From: Serpula lacrymans var. lacrymans S7.9
Taxonomy: Eukaryota; Basidiomycota; Agaricomycetes; Boletales; Serpulaceae
DNA: 64,000 nt
Assembly: GCF_000218685.1 (NCBI RefSeq)
Contig: NW_006763306.1
Location: 520,812 to 584,811, forward strand
Direction of reading: 5' to 3'
In this document: piece by piece, positions 39,357-52,100 of the stretch
Layout of the letters: the number at the start of each line of letters is the position of its first letter
Numbering within the stretch: position 1 is the first letter of the stretch
Position numbers and translations under genes: made by a program
The notes under the pieces: generated by a model
What the model was told of the DNA's origin: nothing
Database searches by the model: none
The model's input: the letters and a program-made list of their open reading frames with translations, nothing else

Positions 39357-41480
39357 AGGTAATCTTATGTAGTAAACTTCAATCTTGAGCGGTAAATTCT
39401 GAGCGGTAAATTCAAGTAATCAATACACGTGCCAAAATATTCCGAAGAGCCCATCTGTTACTCCATCCGATCATGCTGAGGAATACCCCCTTTCGTTTGG
39501 GTTCAGCGCTGATTTTAACCCCATCTTACAGAACGAAACAATTAATATGGGCAATGCCTGGTGATGCCCTTGGAGATCGGGAAGTCGGTTCGTTGATGCT
39601 CACTCCCCCACGGCACTCCCCCACGGTCTCTCTCAATGCCACTTGAGCATGTCCGCACTCAAAGGCTCCGTGGTTCTTGGACAACGGTAATGACTTTTGG
39701 AATGGAAGAAACGGACATCTTGACCGACCTTTCTCCCAATCAGCTCTGGAACATTTGTCCAACTTAATTGAATCAGTCCCCAGGGAGATTTGTCTTCTGT
39801 TTATCATCAGCTCGGTGTATGGTCTTGATTATCTTCCTTGGGTTTTATTAGTGTGCTTATTGTGTTGTTTTGCGGTCATAGTGGTAGGTGTGAGACTGTA
39901 ATCGAAAAAGATACCCTCGCATTAGGAGCGACCAACGTGCGTTCGAGCGCGCAATCCAGATCCAACATACCCTCTGCTTGTTACCGACCCCACCAGATGA
40001 AGATCAAACACAAATTGTGTATCAATCGAAAGGATCTCCGAGTCGCATAACTAATCTAACAGAGGTGCAACTAGTGGGGCGGAGTACTGTGACACTTATG
40101 CTTCAGGTATTAACGATATGCCATAGGTGCCCTCAGCCTCATCAAAGAAAAGTTGCTTACTGTTGATGTCCCAATGGGCAGCGAGAAACCCATCTGGGTT
40201 GGCGTTAGTGCGTATGTAGTGGTTGTTAGATAAGAAACTGAAGGCGATGGTTATAGAACACATTACCCTTACCCAGTACTGTCCTAAAGGCGGTATCCTG
40301 CGAATGAGCCCAGATACTTTGACTGCGGCGATCAGTTCTTGAATAAGGCCATTGCCTTTCTCGTTTCCCCTCCTGTCTGGCAAAAGCCATGTTCTTCGTA
40401 TTAAGGTACAACCAGTCTTTCGGTCGGACGTGGTCATGAAATGATGGCAGAGTACATAAGGGGTTAGTGAGCAAGTGCTCCGCAAGAAAACACGGCGACT
40501 TTTGCAGCACTTCTAAAGGTGGACCTATACCTATGAAATGATCACTGATGGTCAGTGATTCTCCAACTACTGGTCCGTGCTGGCTATTACAGGAACTCGT
40601 GGAGATCGTTCGTTGTTGGCTTAGGGAGACTTTTTTTTACGACGGGTGGGGCTGTGTCTAGGCTGTGCCTCCTGAGCTGCGGAGTCAGACTGTATGCGAT
40701 GGAAGATTATCAGGAGACACACACTTGACTTCGTACTCAATAATTTATATGTGCTCATTCTATGCAGTGAATCCCATGACCACCGCGGATGTAGAGAGGA
40801 AGACTGCAGCCGACCTGATAACTGCCTTTTAAACGAGTAACGCACAACCTCCAGTAGCCTTTTATCGCAGACTTTCTAGAAATGTCAAATTGACGCCCAG
40901 AGGAGTGGTCCACCGCTTGGCGACTCTTTTCAACACAACGAACAAAGTATCTTTGGGGCCAATCAGCTATAATAGGAAGGAGGTTCGTACACGCGACGAC
41001 TGAACTTTACTTACAATTCTGCTTCCATTCTGCCGTTTACCTTTGTGCGTGGAGCTTCAGGTTTTTTGTGCGTCGCTATCCAACCTATGCGAGAACATAG
41101 GGCCGTATGTGAGGGTGACAGCCACTCCTATCATCGAACGAAAGCGCCGAGCACTGTTGGAGCCTCGTCTACATAGTTCATACTTTGTAGCCGAGCTACA
41201 TCATCCTCCCACGATAGATTGGCCTTGTTGGCGAAGCTTGTAGATGCGTGAATGTTCCCTCGATTATGAGTGCCTTTTGATACGAGCGCTCGTACAACGG
41301 AGTTCACCTTTTTTATCATGAGAATCTAGAACGCGGAAATATACCCAAGTGTAGATTACTCCATCGACAATATGTAGTGAGGTGTATAGACCATAGCATC
41401 GAATGCAGATTCTCCGTGCCGCTCTGGTTCTGATCTGAAAGCACCGCCAAAAGGGATAAAAGCAAATGATTAGAACAGGA
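39357..41480. other. Intergenic stretch, no convincing gene
   Basis: Several short frames occur, including a 129-codon minus-strand frame (40096-40485), but none has a recognised domain or a clear exon structure. Two short direct repeats CACTCCCCCACGG lie near 39601. Confidence 0.4.
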
Positions 41481-41481
41481 A

Positions 41482-42380
41482 TTAGCCCGAGGACATAAAA
41501 ATCTGGGTGCTAAATACAAGCTTGTTGGCTACTGGAGGGACCGACCGCTTGGATGGTTGCCAGAGAGAGGTCTGGTCGAGTAGATAATGACGGTCATTGT
41601 ATAGATGGGATGGTGGTGAGCGACAAACCTGAGAAGAATTAGCCGAGTCGGAGATGCTCAGCGAGTCCGAGATCCGACTCGGGTGATGACTGCAATTCAT
41701 CATTGCTCGTTCTGTTATCCTCTCCATACACTGTTTGTCTGGTAGTATAGACACCTCTTTCTGCAATATTATCCCATCCAGCGAGATGCTTGGAATTGTC
41801 CAACACGGTGAGTGTTTTGCCAGCATCCAACTTGTAGATTGTTTTTGAAGAGAACCACGAAATTCTAAAATATCTGCTAGTACCAACGCCGAAGACCGTC
41901 AAGTTTCTAATAATTACCTAGTCTTTGGTCAAGCATTGCTCATAGCCGACACACCACAGTTTTCCATGTGAAAAGTGTATCCTCTGTCCATTTGGAGATA
42001 TTTTCACTCCCTCGTATCTCGGCATCATGCTCATCCTCGGATGACCATTCGTGCTCACTAATGGTGTGCTGAAACTTCTGTCTACTTACGTTATGAATTG
42101 GTCTACTGTTCAAAGCACTAGTCCACTGATCGCAAGTCATCTGCCACATGATTGTCTTGGAAGCTGGCCATATGACCGTAGTCTATCGCCTACTCGCACA
42201 AGATGCGGGTCAAGCGGGTCTCTACCGCTCTACTTGCAAACTGCAAATGGGGAAACCTGAATCGACGCCATGCTGTGCCAGTTTACATGGTATGGGTATT
42301 GATAATGATCCTTCTGACCGAAATCGAAATCGAATTAAACGGGAACAATCAGGGTTGGAAACATCGTCACGCTTGAATGC
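41482..42380 (-). CDS. Possible minus-strand multi-exon gene, unrecognised
   Basis: The minus strand has successive open stretches with plausible GT-AG joins: a part around 42149-42090, an intron starting GTAAGTAG and ending CCATTAG, a second exon reading PRYEGVKISPNGQRIHFSHG in one frame, then an intron GTAATTATT...GGTACTAG before 41880. Which frame is used is uncertain and no domain is recognised. It may be a degraded gene. Confidence 0.3.
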
Positions 42381-42526
42381 ACCACGCTAACCTGTGTCTT
42401 TCATACAAGCCTTTACACATTTTGTACTGGTGCGTTGTCACAACACTAGTGACGCTCGAGTCTAACCTCCCTTACCTATTGTATGCAGTCGAAATCAGCT
42501 TTGCCTTCAACTTCACTCGAAACGCC

Positions 42527-44393
42527 ATGGCTGCAACTATTCTTTTCTCAAACCTAGGAAAACTCGTACCAGTCAATGAACTACCTTCTATCGTGATTAA
42601 GTATATACATGGGATGCACGCCATCGAGATGGCGCTCACTACGTTACTCTCTGCAGCTGGCACTCAGAGCGTTGAAGGTAGCAGCGAATACTTAGGAGTA
42701 TTCGATGCGCATGTAGGCGACTGTTCGTGCCACATGCGCGCCCAGATGTTGTGGGAGCTCATGGAGTATGCTCGCACTCCTGGAAATGTTGAGTGGATGG
42801 AGCTTGTCGTCGACGCTGTCCGTGACTCCACAGACAAAGCGGTTGTTCTTTTGGCAAATATTCGTGCTAGAAAGGGTCGCCTTCGTGGTCTCGACCTTAG
42901 TCCTGCTTCTACTTTGACAGAAGCAAGAGTGTTTGATAAAATCGATGGCGACAAGTTCATGGCTCTTCTCGATGATACATCTACATCTACCTCCGACTAC
43001 AGTGACGAATCCCTCGCAACCCCCGACGGTCTCCCTCCTTCGACTGTTCTGAACGAGAAGGAACAAGTCAATCTGCCTGAGGCTGTCCGACTTGCCTCAG
43101 AGACGCTGGGAGCCTCCCGCGACTATTTCTCTGCCAAGCAGTCTGCAAGCTCCGACAATGCCCCCGCTCCCAATTCTCCGTCAAAGCGCAAATATCGCGC
43201 AGTCGAAGTTGACGAGTGGGACTTGAAGGATCGCACCATGGTCTTACGCTTTCTCACCATTTCGCGTCTTCTCTCTCTCAAGAAAGAGATGTATTTAGAG
43301 CCTGGACCACCAGCATATATTCGTGCACGCACCAATCCTACTGCCATCTACGCCGAAGCTGAAGCACAAATTCTGGAAAAAGCTCCAGAGATCACGATCA
43401 ATGCGGTGGACCGCACGAAGAAATTGATGCTTGTCAAGGACCACGAGAAGATGCAGTCGTACCTGTCCCAGCTCACTGCAAACTGGGTCTGCAAGCTTTC
43501 CGCAGATATGCTGCTCTCAAAGTCTACTCACAGGCAAGTCTCTGTCTTGGCTTGATATTATTATATGCGCTGACATCACGTACAGTTTGATTAAGAGGTC
43601 CACTATTACCAGCTCCCGCTACATATCTTGCGTGGCTTCTTATACGTCTATACTTCCCATTCGTGCAGAATGGTTTGCGAGCGGCACTCCCATTCTGTTG
43701 CTTGTCAGACGTTTTTGCTCAGAAGGCGAGACCTTTTGGTTCAATTAATCAATGCTTATTCTGACCATTAATCGAAGGCTATCATAACACCTTTTACCGT
43801 GTCAAAGCTAACTTAGCTGCATGGAATTCTTACGCTGGTTCAGACCGTATTTTTTCGCTGGGAGAGTCGGACTGGTTCTCCATCCAGCATGTGCCGCTGG
43901 AGAGTGTTCTTTCTGAGAAATGGGCCCATGTCCCTCACTTCATCTATATCTCTAACTCGACCGACGGATCACTCAGCGATTTCTACGACCGTCTAGTCGA
44001 CCTCAACCAAGATCGTTTAGGAAGTAATGCACCACACAACGACGAGGGCTGCCAAGTATATATCGAACATATGAAATCTGTCGCCGAGCACAATTTCTCT
44101 CGCGCATTCATGCACTTCTTCGGTCAGCACAAGCAGTACCCTTTCTCCCTCCCCGAGCAGCGCGACGGATATGATGTTATAGGGGAGTATGTTCGCGACG
44201 CGATAGGCGCTAACGCGGAGAACGCATTTCGAGATGCTGCGTTTTCCGTAAACGACACAGGTACCACGAGCACGCGGCTGCACACTTGCATGCATGCCTA
44301 TTTGGAGTTTCCAGTTATTGTTGGCCGACAGGTCTCAGAGATGACAGATCAAGGGCAGAAGCCCGCACCTTTTGGTTATACTTGGGCTCGCTA
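42527..44393 (+). CDS. Conserved-looking protein of unknown function
   Basis: The start is chosen at ATG 42527 because of its strong AACGCCATGG context; an in-frame upstream ATG at 42377 would add 50 residues. Exon 1 encodes ~335 residues with a helical N-terminus, an acidic Ser/Thr-rich middle (DDTSTSTSDYSDES) and a basic segment SPSKRKYRAVEVDEWDLKDR. It is joined across one intron ending at 43666 (an extra small exon at ~43586 is possible) to NGLRAALPFCCLSD, then across 43733-43780 to GYHNTFYRVKANLAAW and a last exon ending APFGYTWAR. About 600 residues. No known domain; it is not clearly linked to its neighbours. Confidence 0.65.
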
Positions 44394-45342
44394 GTCTGGT
44401 TGACCCCTTTTTCTCCCTCGGTGAAATGATTGTATGGAGAATCAAATTCTCAGAAGAATTAAGTAGCGGAGTACTTTTGTTCAAAGAATAAAATCGGCTA
44501 TGTGAATCAAAGTTAGCATTTTGGGCAATGTCATATGTTTTGTAAAAAAGTGCTGATACTTGATGCCAATGCAGATAATGACGTGAGATTTGGTTCTTAT
44601 TCCAATTTCCTCGCTCCACGAATTATTGTTCCATATTCCACGGAGGCCAATAATAACGGAGGCCTCGAAGGCGCAGCATTCTTCTTCACAAGTTTTTGGT
44701 TCCAGCTCGTCGGTACACTCAGGAGTTGGCTAGTTTTCGGAATAGTATGGTTAATCTTATCCTCGAACTACTACTCTTCCTCTTTGTTGGGATATTTGAT
44801 AAGTGGTAATCAATTATCGCCAAATAGAACAAATGCGACATAATGCTCTTGGTTTTTCTCAGCTATCTTTGGACCGCATTGTGCTCTAGCCAAGGCTCCA
44901 TTTTACTTCTGTGGTAAGTATCATTTTTCTTACCTCGGTGGCATTTGACGTAACCGAGCTTTCTCAGGCGCTCAGGCTTTCTATTCAGTTATATTTTGAC
45001 ACTTTATCCGCTTCCGTAGCCTCGGTTAGTGATAGGGGCGAACCCCACTTGATAGTAACTATCTTCCTGATGAGATGTGTTGATTACTGACACCGGTGAT
45101 CGTAGTCTTTGCGAACTTGCAAACGCGTGTCTGGACTGAAGGAGTTACGGTTCCATGGACGCCATCTGAGGAGCCCTTCCTTCGTCTAAGTTCTAAGCAA
45201 TGCCTCATGACTTGGGGCGTTTAGATTAGGTCCCGTGACTCTGATGTTCGCATTCGAAGAGACGGTCATCTTCGTTATATTAAAGCTGGCCATTTCTAAT
45301 ACTCCTCATCGCACCCACTGTTTTCACCTCTGAACAGCAAGG
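44394..45342. other. Intergenic region between unknown gene and P450
   Basis: Contains a 102-codon frame (44535-44843) with hydrophobic stretches but no recognised domain and no coding support. The P450 promoter should lie here. Confidence 0.4.
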
Positions 45343-47264
45343 ATGTTCGACATATTGACCTCCTCCAATGCACTCTTGACAGTGGCCTGTGCAAGCACGG
45401 TCACCTTCCTTTACTACTTTGGTGACGACGTGCTGCGTTACATCAAGGTAGACTCTGTTCCTCTACTGTTGACACCTTGTGCTAATGCTTTGTTTAGATT
45501 TTTATTTACAACTGCGGTTATATGAAAGGTGAAGGAAAAGGTGTCATTCCTGGTCCCTGGGAAGATACGCGATTCAATCGATTCTCGCACGGGTAAGAAA
45601 GACCATAGCTTTTTATTGAGTACTCATAGACCATACTCTGCCTAAAGATCTACCCTCGCTGTTAAGTGGCGTAAACAATATGGCTCTCTTTATCGGATAT
45701 TTTGTGGTTCGATACCTGAGTTGTATGTGTCCAGTATAAGTCAGCCACAAGAAACGCGCTAATATTAATACCAGTGTCGTTACGGATCCTGATGATGTCC
45801 GTAGGCTCTATTCGGGTGACTCCAGAGTCCATCTCAAGACTATCAACACTTCCTTCGGTGTCTACATGGGCAAAGTTCTTGGCAAGAGTGTCGGATTTTT
45901 GGACAGAGACGACTGGAAACGGCTCCGTTTGCACACCGACCCTCACTGGACCGCAGCGATGACCAAGGATTCCGTACCGTCGATGCTGATAGATACTACA
46001 AATTGGATCAATGTCCTCCCCATGTTGCCCATCGCCAAGCGTGATCCCACGAACGAAAAGGGCTTCATCATTGAGTCAGCAGAGCTTCAGTCCGAGTTGC
46101 CGTTCAAGATGATTGCAAGGAGGCTGTTCGGAGAAATGCTTGACGAGGAGGTGTGAACTTTTCGACATATGACTCAATTTCTGACTATGAACGCTTACCC
46201 CGCCCTTCTCCTAGCTTTTCCAAGAGCTTTACGGTCTCAACAAAGTTCATGAGCGTATCATGGCGAACGCTTTCCTGGTCGGCAAGATCCACCAGTGGAA
46301 ACTTGTATCACACTTGCCAACGAAAGCCAACCGGGACAATCTCTGGTTCCAGGAGAATTGGGCGAAGCTTCTGCACCGTGTATCAAAACAAACAGTGGAG
46401 GTAAATTATTTACATCGTGAAATGTGTATTCAGAGGTTCACAGCAGTATTTTGATCTGCAGAAAGGGATTTCAAATGCCGTGTCTACTATGTATGAACTC
46501 ATGCAGTCAGGAGCTATGACCTTTGACGAATTCAGTCATACTGTGGATGAAATTCTTTTCACAAACTTCGGTAAGTGCAGGTTACTTTTAATGATGAAAA
46601 GAAAAGCTCACATCTTTTATAGACGGCGCAACTATGTCCGTTTCTTGGGTAGTCACGCTTATTGCTCAGAACCCAGACTACCAAGCTCGCCTTTTCGACG
46701 AAATCCAGAGGGTGCTAAAAGATGAGAAGCTAGGGACCAATAGGAGCGAACGGCTCACCGCATATACGGTGAAAACAGACACGTGGTTACACTACTGCTG
46801 TCTCGAGGCAGCCAGACTTCATCCTGTCCTATGTATGTTCAGTACATCATATTGTGTCGAGCATCACTCATTGATAGCTACCAGACTTTGCTTTACCCGA
46901 AGTGCTTCATGAGCCGAAGATGCTCGGTGGCTACTACCTTCCGACATATAGCTCCATTATCATCGATGCTTTCACGATCAATCGCACGGCGCCGATTTGG
47001 GGCAAGGACGCCCATGTGTACAGACCCGACCGCTTCGAGGTTCTGTCTCCATCTGACTACCGTTACTCGCTCTGGCGCTTTGGCATGGGTCCTCGAAAAT
47101 GCGTTGGCCAGTACTTTGGTGACAAGATGGTTAAGGTCTGCCTCTTCCAGATCATCGAGCAATTTGAGGTTTCTGCCTTCGGTAACCTAGGAATAAGGAG
47201 TGACAAGTTTGTGTCGTGTCCAGCGGCGACGTTGAGGTTCAAGCCGCGCGTGCCGGTTGCATAA
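45343..47264 (+). CDS. Cytochrome P450 monooxygenase
   Basis: A multi-exon gene. Exon 1 (45343-45447) encodes a membrane anchor (MFDILTSSNALLTVACASTV). Later exons give WRKQYGSLYRIFCGSIPE, VVTDPDDVRRLYSGDSRVHL and DRDDWKRLRLHTDPHW; an I-helix stretch DGATMSVSWVVTLIAQNPDYQ; the K-helix ExxR as EAARLHP; the meander YRPDRFE; and the haem loop FGMGPRKCVGQ with its cysteine ligand. Introns of ~50-70 bp separate at least eight exons; the protein is ~520 residues. The I-helix has DGATMS where many P450s have AGxDTT, so proton delivery may differ. ER membrane; substrate unknown. No terpene cyclase, PKS or NRPS is nearby. Confidence 0.9.
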
Positions 47265-49114
47265 GGAGTTGAGTTGTGGAACTTGAAGAATAAGCAAGGT
47301 TACTACGCATGGGGTTGCTGCTACCTTGTATCATGTATCTCTCACCATATGTGCATTAACGTGTAGTAAAATTGTAAGACTGTTTAAATGATTGCAACGA
47401 ACCAAGTCCGAAAGAGCGCTACCTCAACTCCTTAGAATGTTCATAAGGCTGAGGAATAGCATTGTTACTGACGAGACAATCCTGGACTTCTACCAGTCGT
47501 GATTGTATTCAATACACCATTCAATTGATTGGTATAAGTAATACATATAACCACACAATCAATAAATTGATTACACTCCATCCAGTCAAGTAAGGTGTGC
47601 TGTCGATCATATGCGGCACGAGCAGTGACCTTGTAACATTTTCGGTCAAGAGGCGATACAGCTACTCCCATACTCCGAATAATGTCCACATTTATTTTCC
47701 AGCTGAAGCACACATTTTCTTCCAGATATTGGCCCATGTCGAGATACAACCAGTATGCGAAGGAGTGGTAGTTGCTGGTTATTTCAGAGATAATAATGAG
47801 TGAACGAACATCGCATGTACCGTATATGTCCGTTCCGTACTGATATTTCAGCTAGTCTTTTATAATGGGTGAATCCCAAAAAGAAGAGTACATAAGCTTT
47901 CTATATGACTCACAAAGCGTAATTACCCATAGAAGGGACCTTAAATGCTTTACGGTGTTGCCAGGGAGTAAATGGGATTTCCGTCGGATGACCTTTCGCA
48001 AGTAAAGGCACAGTCGTCAGAATGCCATGCAGGGAAAGAGAATATGTCCTTAAAAATGGAGGAATCGCGTAACAGCAGGAGGCGGTGTATCTGAGTGCAT
48101 CAAATAGTTGAGCAGATGTATACATGTCAAATAATCATAGCACAGAACATACCATAAAAAGCTGTCTTCCACAATACGACGTTATGGCCATCTTGGAAAT
48201 AATACAGTAGGTCGGTCGTGCTGTACTGCCGTTGACTCAGGCTCGGACTCAGGTTCAGCAGGTCCAGGATATTTGAGAAACGGTGGTATATACTGTGGGT
48301 CAAGCAACCTATCTGTTGTGATCCTGCCAAAAAGAAAAGAAAGAAAAAGTGGGAAGAAAGGATCGTTTGTCGCCAACAAGTGCCAGTGAAAGACAAGAAT
48401 CAGGATAACAGTGCGTCACGGTGGCAGAGTGACGTCGATCACGAGACATAGTCGCGTACCGTCACACATCACACGCTTTACCTGAAATTCTTAATTTTTG
48501 CTGTCAGACTCGAACTGTCAGTGCAAAATGTTGCAGCACTAATGTCATTTCGCTCAAACCACTCCTTATATCATCTCCAAAAACGATATAAGCACACGAC
48601 GAAAGTGGCCCTGGGTCATAACTGACGTTACCAGCTATGGAGGACTTATGCAGAAGAAACACAGTCAAACAATCCCTGAGATTCCTGCATCGCAACGTCC
48701 GAGTCTGCTTAGACTCTGTTAGTGACAGGCGAATACTGTTCTTGCTGTGTGTGCTTCGTTACAAGTTTTTTAAAGGTCTTTTCTCCCAGCTTCTGTCGGC
48801 ACTCTTCGAATTTGACGATAATGACTCTCTATGGAAACAGGATACCGCCAACTATTGTACAACTGAATTTAATACAATGTGGTTCATCGGACTAGGAAGA
48901 TCCATTGCAGAATCCATCAATTTGGCGCCTTGAGTTGTTTTTCTTTTCTTACTTTTCTTTCCTGCTCATTCTAGGCCGGCGCAACAACAACGACTATTTT
49001 GGCAACTGTGGGCGCCCACTGGCATAAACACGTTGAATCTTTGTGTATCTAAGTTATAACCCTTCTCCCACTCAAACCACCAGGACCTAAAAATTCGACT
49101 GCTCAGAAATCTAC
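47265..49114. other. Intergenic region, ~1.85 kb
   Basis: No convincing gene. A 98-codon frame at 48637-48933 with a hydrophobic middle is the longest plus-strand candidate but has no family support. Confidence 0.4.
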
Positions 49115-52100
49115 ATGCCCTACAATACTGACAATGTTTCTCCAGCTCGATGGGGCTTGGATATGTCTATATTCGACCAACAACGGCTGGCCTCGGGGGA
49201 TGCTCTGAATCAATCGGTGGAAATATTCGAGAGCCTCCTTGATGGAAGGAGCATTGGTGTGTTGGCGGAATGCCTACTTTCTCATGTTCATCTTTTTGAG
49301 TTGGTTGTCTCAGGCAAGCAGTGTTCAATAGATACCCCTATAGATCTACTGATCACTTGTACTGTATAGCGATGAGCGACGATAGCTACAGATTTCTACG
49401 CCAATGGATAGTGGATTGCTATCCATCAAATCCCAAAGAATTCACAGGGTCCATCCACGCTAAGATCCTTTCACAGCTTTCACTCTCTTTATTGTTCTTA
49501 GTGTATCCGGCCGACGAGCCTTCCAATCTAGTTGAATGTCGTCGGTCGGTGCAATTGGTGCATCCTGTCCTGGATGCTATCCCTTCCCTTGCATTCACAG
49601 GCGGTCCGGGAGCCTCTTCTGAGCAAACCCGTGAAAGATCTGCTGGAAAGCCTCAAAGAAATCGGCGTCATCTGAACAAAGGCAAGCGTGGCGTCGATAA
49701 TCTCGCCACAGACGTGACACTTTTTCAAGCTGCGAAAGTCGACGTTCCCAACTCCCGCGAAGAAGGCTACGCCCTGGCTTCAAGTCTCCTGAAAGATCAA
49801 GAAAGGATTTTGCAGGTGCGGATCTCTGCAATATCAGTGCCTCATTGGTTCATCGGCACTTGTTGACAGTATTACCTTGATATCCTGAGACGACCACTGC
49901 TTTGCGGTGTCTTGTATCAGAGTTACATTCGTCCTAAGCTGAGGAATATATCGCGGGCTCGTCCCTCAATTCAAACTGATATCACCGACTCGGACGACAC
50001 CTCCAAACCCGCAGACGAAATAGACTCTGCTCATCCGTACGTTCAGCCTCTGAAAGCAGCATTGTATTTCGAGAACGCTACTGGCTTTGGAGAGTGGCAG
50101 ATATGGGTGTCTTCTCGCGCGAATGGTGACCTACGAGAAGCCCGTCGGCAAGATAGAAAATCATTTGCCATCATTATCAAAAAGATCAAGTTTGTCGTTT
50201 GAGCAAGGGCTAGTTGTGAATATCTCCCATTGATTGTTTGCATGTGTAGGGAACTATCGAACGGACATTTCTCAAACGATAATCAGAAAAGGCTAGGAGG
50301 CGCTGGCGCTGGTGTCCCTATCTATGAAGCGAAAATGACTCGCGATAAGCGTCTAGTAGTAAGTTTCGCCGGTTTAGTATCAGACTTACAAAATTATACT
50401 CATCGCTGTTCCTCAGTATCATATCGATTGTAGACAAAGATATGACAATGATGTCAGTCCTTTTTTATCTTGTGATCTGAATATCATCTGATCACTTAAT
50501 ATAGTTCGAGCAACAAGGTTAGGGATTTCCAGTATTTTGTGCCTTTGCCTCCTTCTTGAGCCTTATTCAACAGTGATTCGAATTTTTGGTATATATACAC
50601 ATGCCCAGATGGACGATCGTCTATGGAACTCGGTATCATATCACCTCGCCAAACAAGGAAAGGAGTATAAACTTCGGTATTTCATCCGAACTTCGTCTTC
50701 GCATTTTCATACTGAATTACGGTTTTTAGCTGTACGTTACAAAAGGAACCCAGTCATGCGCCAAATAATATCGTTTTGCCGGCATCTTTCCCTCCCCAAG
50801 AGACAGTAGGAAAGGCAACTGTGTCACCGATGTTAGCTATTCCTGAAGAGCACTGGGAGGAGGTGAGCGTTCTAGTTTCGTATATCGTATTTGGGTGTAA
50901 CTGCTGATAACTATGTTCTAGCTAAATTCCCTGTTGATGTATGTTTGTTATATTTTTGCAGATGATTACTGTTGATCATATCGTGCTGACAGGGGGGATA
51001 AACTATACATTTTATCTCAAGTACGCATGTTTAAGGCTTTCATTCCGTTTCTGTTTTCTAACATGCTTTCAATCCTAGGAGCTGTTGAACAGTTTGTAAC
51101 ATTCGCCTTTGGCAATCAGCAGGTCATTAAATGTCGCCTTTCATAGGTATTGTCGCTGATCGTGATGTGGCTCATGTCTTTGCGGTATCGTTAGTCTCAG
51201 CAATTCTGGCTTGTGACTTTTCTATATACTAACTCGTTCGTGATGTAGCCCAAAAGAAAATGAAATCATCGAGCACACTTCATCGTCTTTTGTGATAGGC
51301 CGCAGCGGGACCGGGTACGTCTTTATATAAGTTTGTGGCTTTGTCCCATCTGCCTGATTAACGTCTATTGATAGCAAAACTACGACGATGCTTTTCAAAA
51401 TGCTCGGTATGGAACGATTGTGGGAACTCCATGCTGATACAATGGCGAAACCACGCCAAGTTTTTGTCACGCGTTCGCGCGTTTTAGCTGGGAAAGTGAA
51501 TGAATACTTTACCAAATTGATGGAATCGTTGGCATTACAGGGTTTGTCAGCGAAGGAACTAGCAGAAATGGATCATATTTCATCGCAACGCGAGAAGGAA
51601 CTCATTAACATTGATGAAATCGACTGGCGCAGTGACCTTCCCTCGAGCTTCAGTCTCCTCCAGGATGAGCACTTTCCTCTGTTTGTCACGTTTGATCGCG
51701 TGAGCAAGCTCTCTCGTGACTACCGTCGCTGAGATAAACTATAAACTCTTATTTCATAGCTTTGTGCACTGCTGGAAGCTGATGCGATGACCTCGCAGAA
51801 TGGCACCAATCAGTATCCTGACCGAGAAACTCGCTTTTCACGATTAAAGAGTGACATTGATCATTCCACAATAACTTTTGATGATTTTCTGCAGCACTGT
51901 TGGCGTCATCTCCCACAGCTGCTGAAAAAAGGCCTAGGTATGAATCCATTTATTCATATTCAATCGTTGGATGACATCTTATCTACCCTAGAACCCTCTT
52001 TGGTTTTTAGCGAATTCATTGGTGCGCGTGACCCTGCATGCATTTATGCTGATGTAGTAATTGAGGAACAACACAGGTGTTATCAAGGGTTCAGAGGAAT

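Noticed and set aside
40096..40485. 129-codon minus-strand frame in the intergenic region
   Set aside because: No domain, no plausible neighbours in exon structure, and compositionally ordinary.
37595..47264. Secondary-metabolite gene cluster (MFS permease plus P450)
   Set aside because: No backbone enzyme such as a PKS, NRPS or terpene synthase is present; two common gene types side by side are not enough.
48637..48933. 98-codon frame upstream of the TRANK1-like gene
   Set aside because: No family resemblance and no supporting start context or exon joins.
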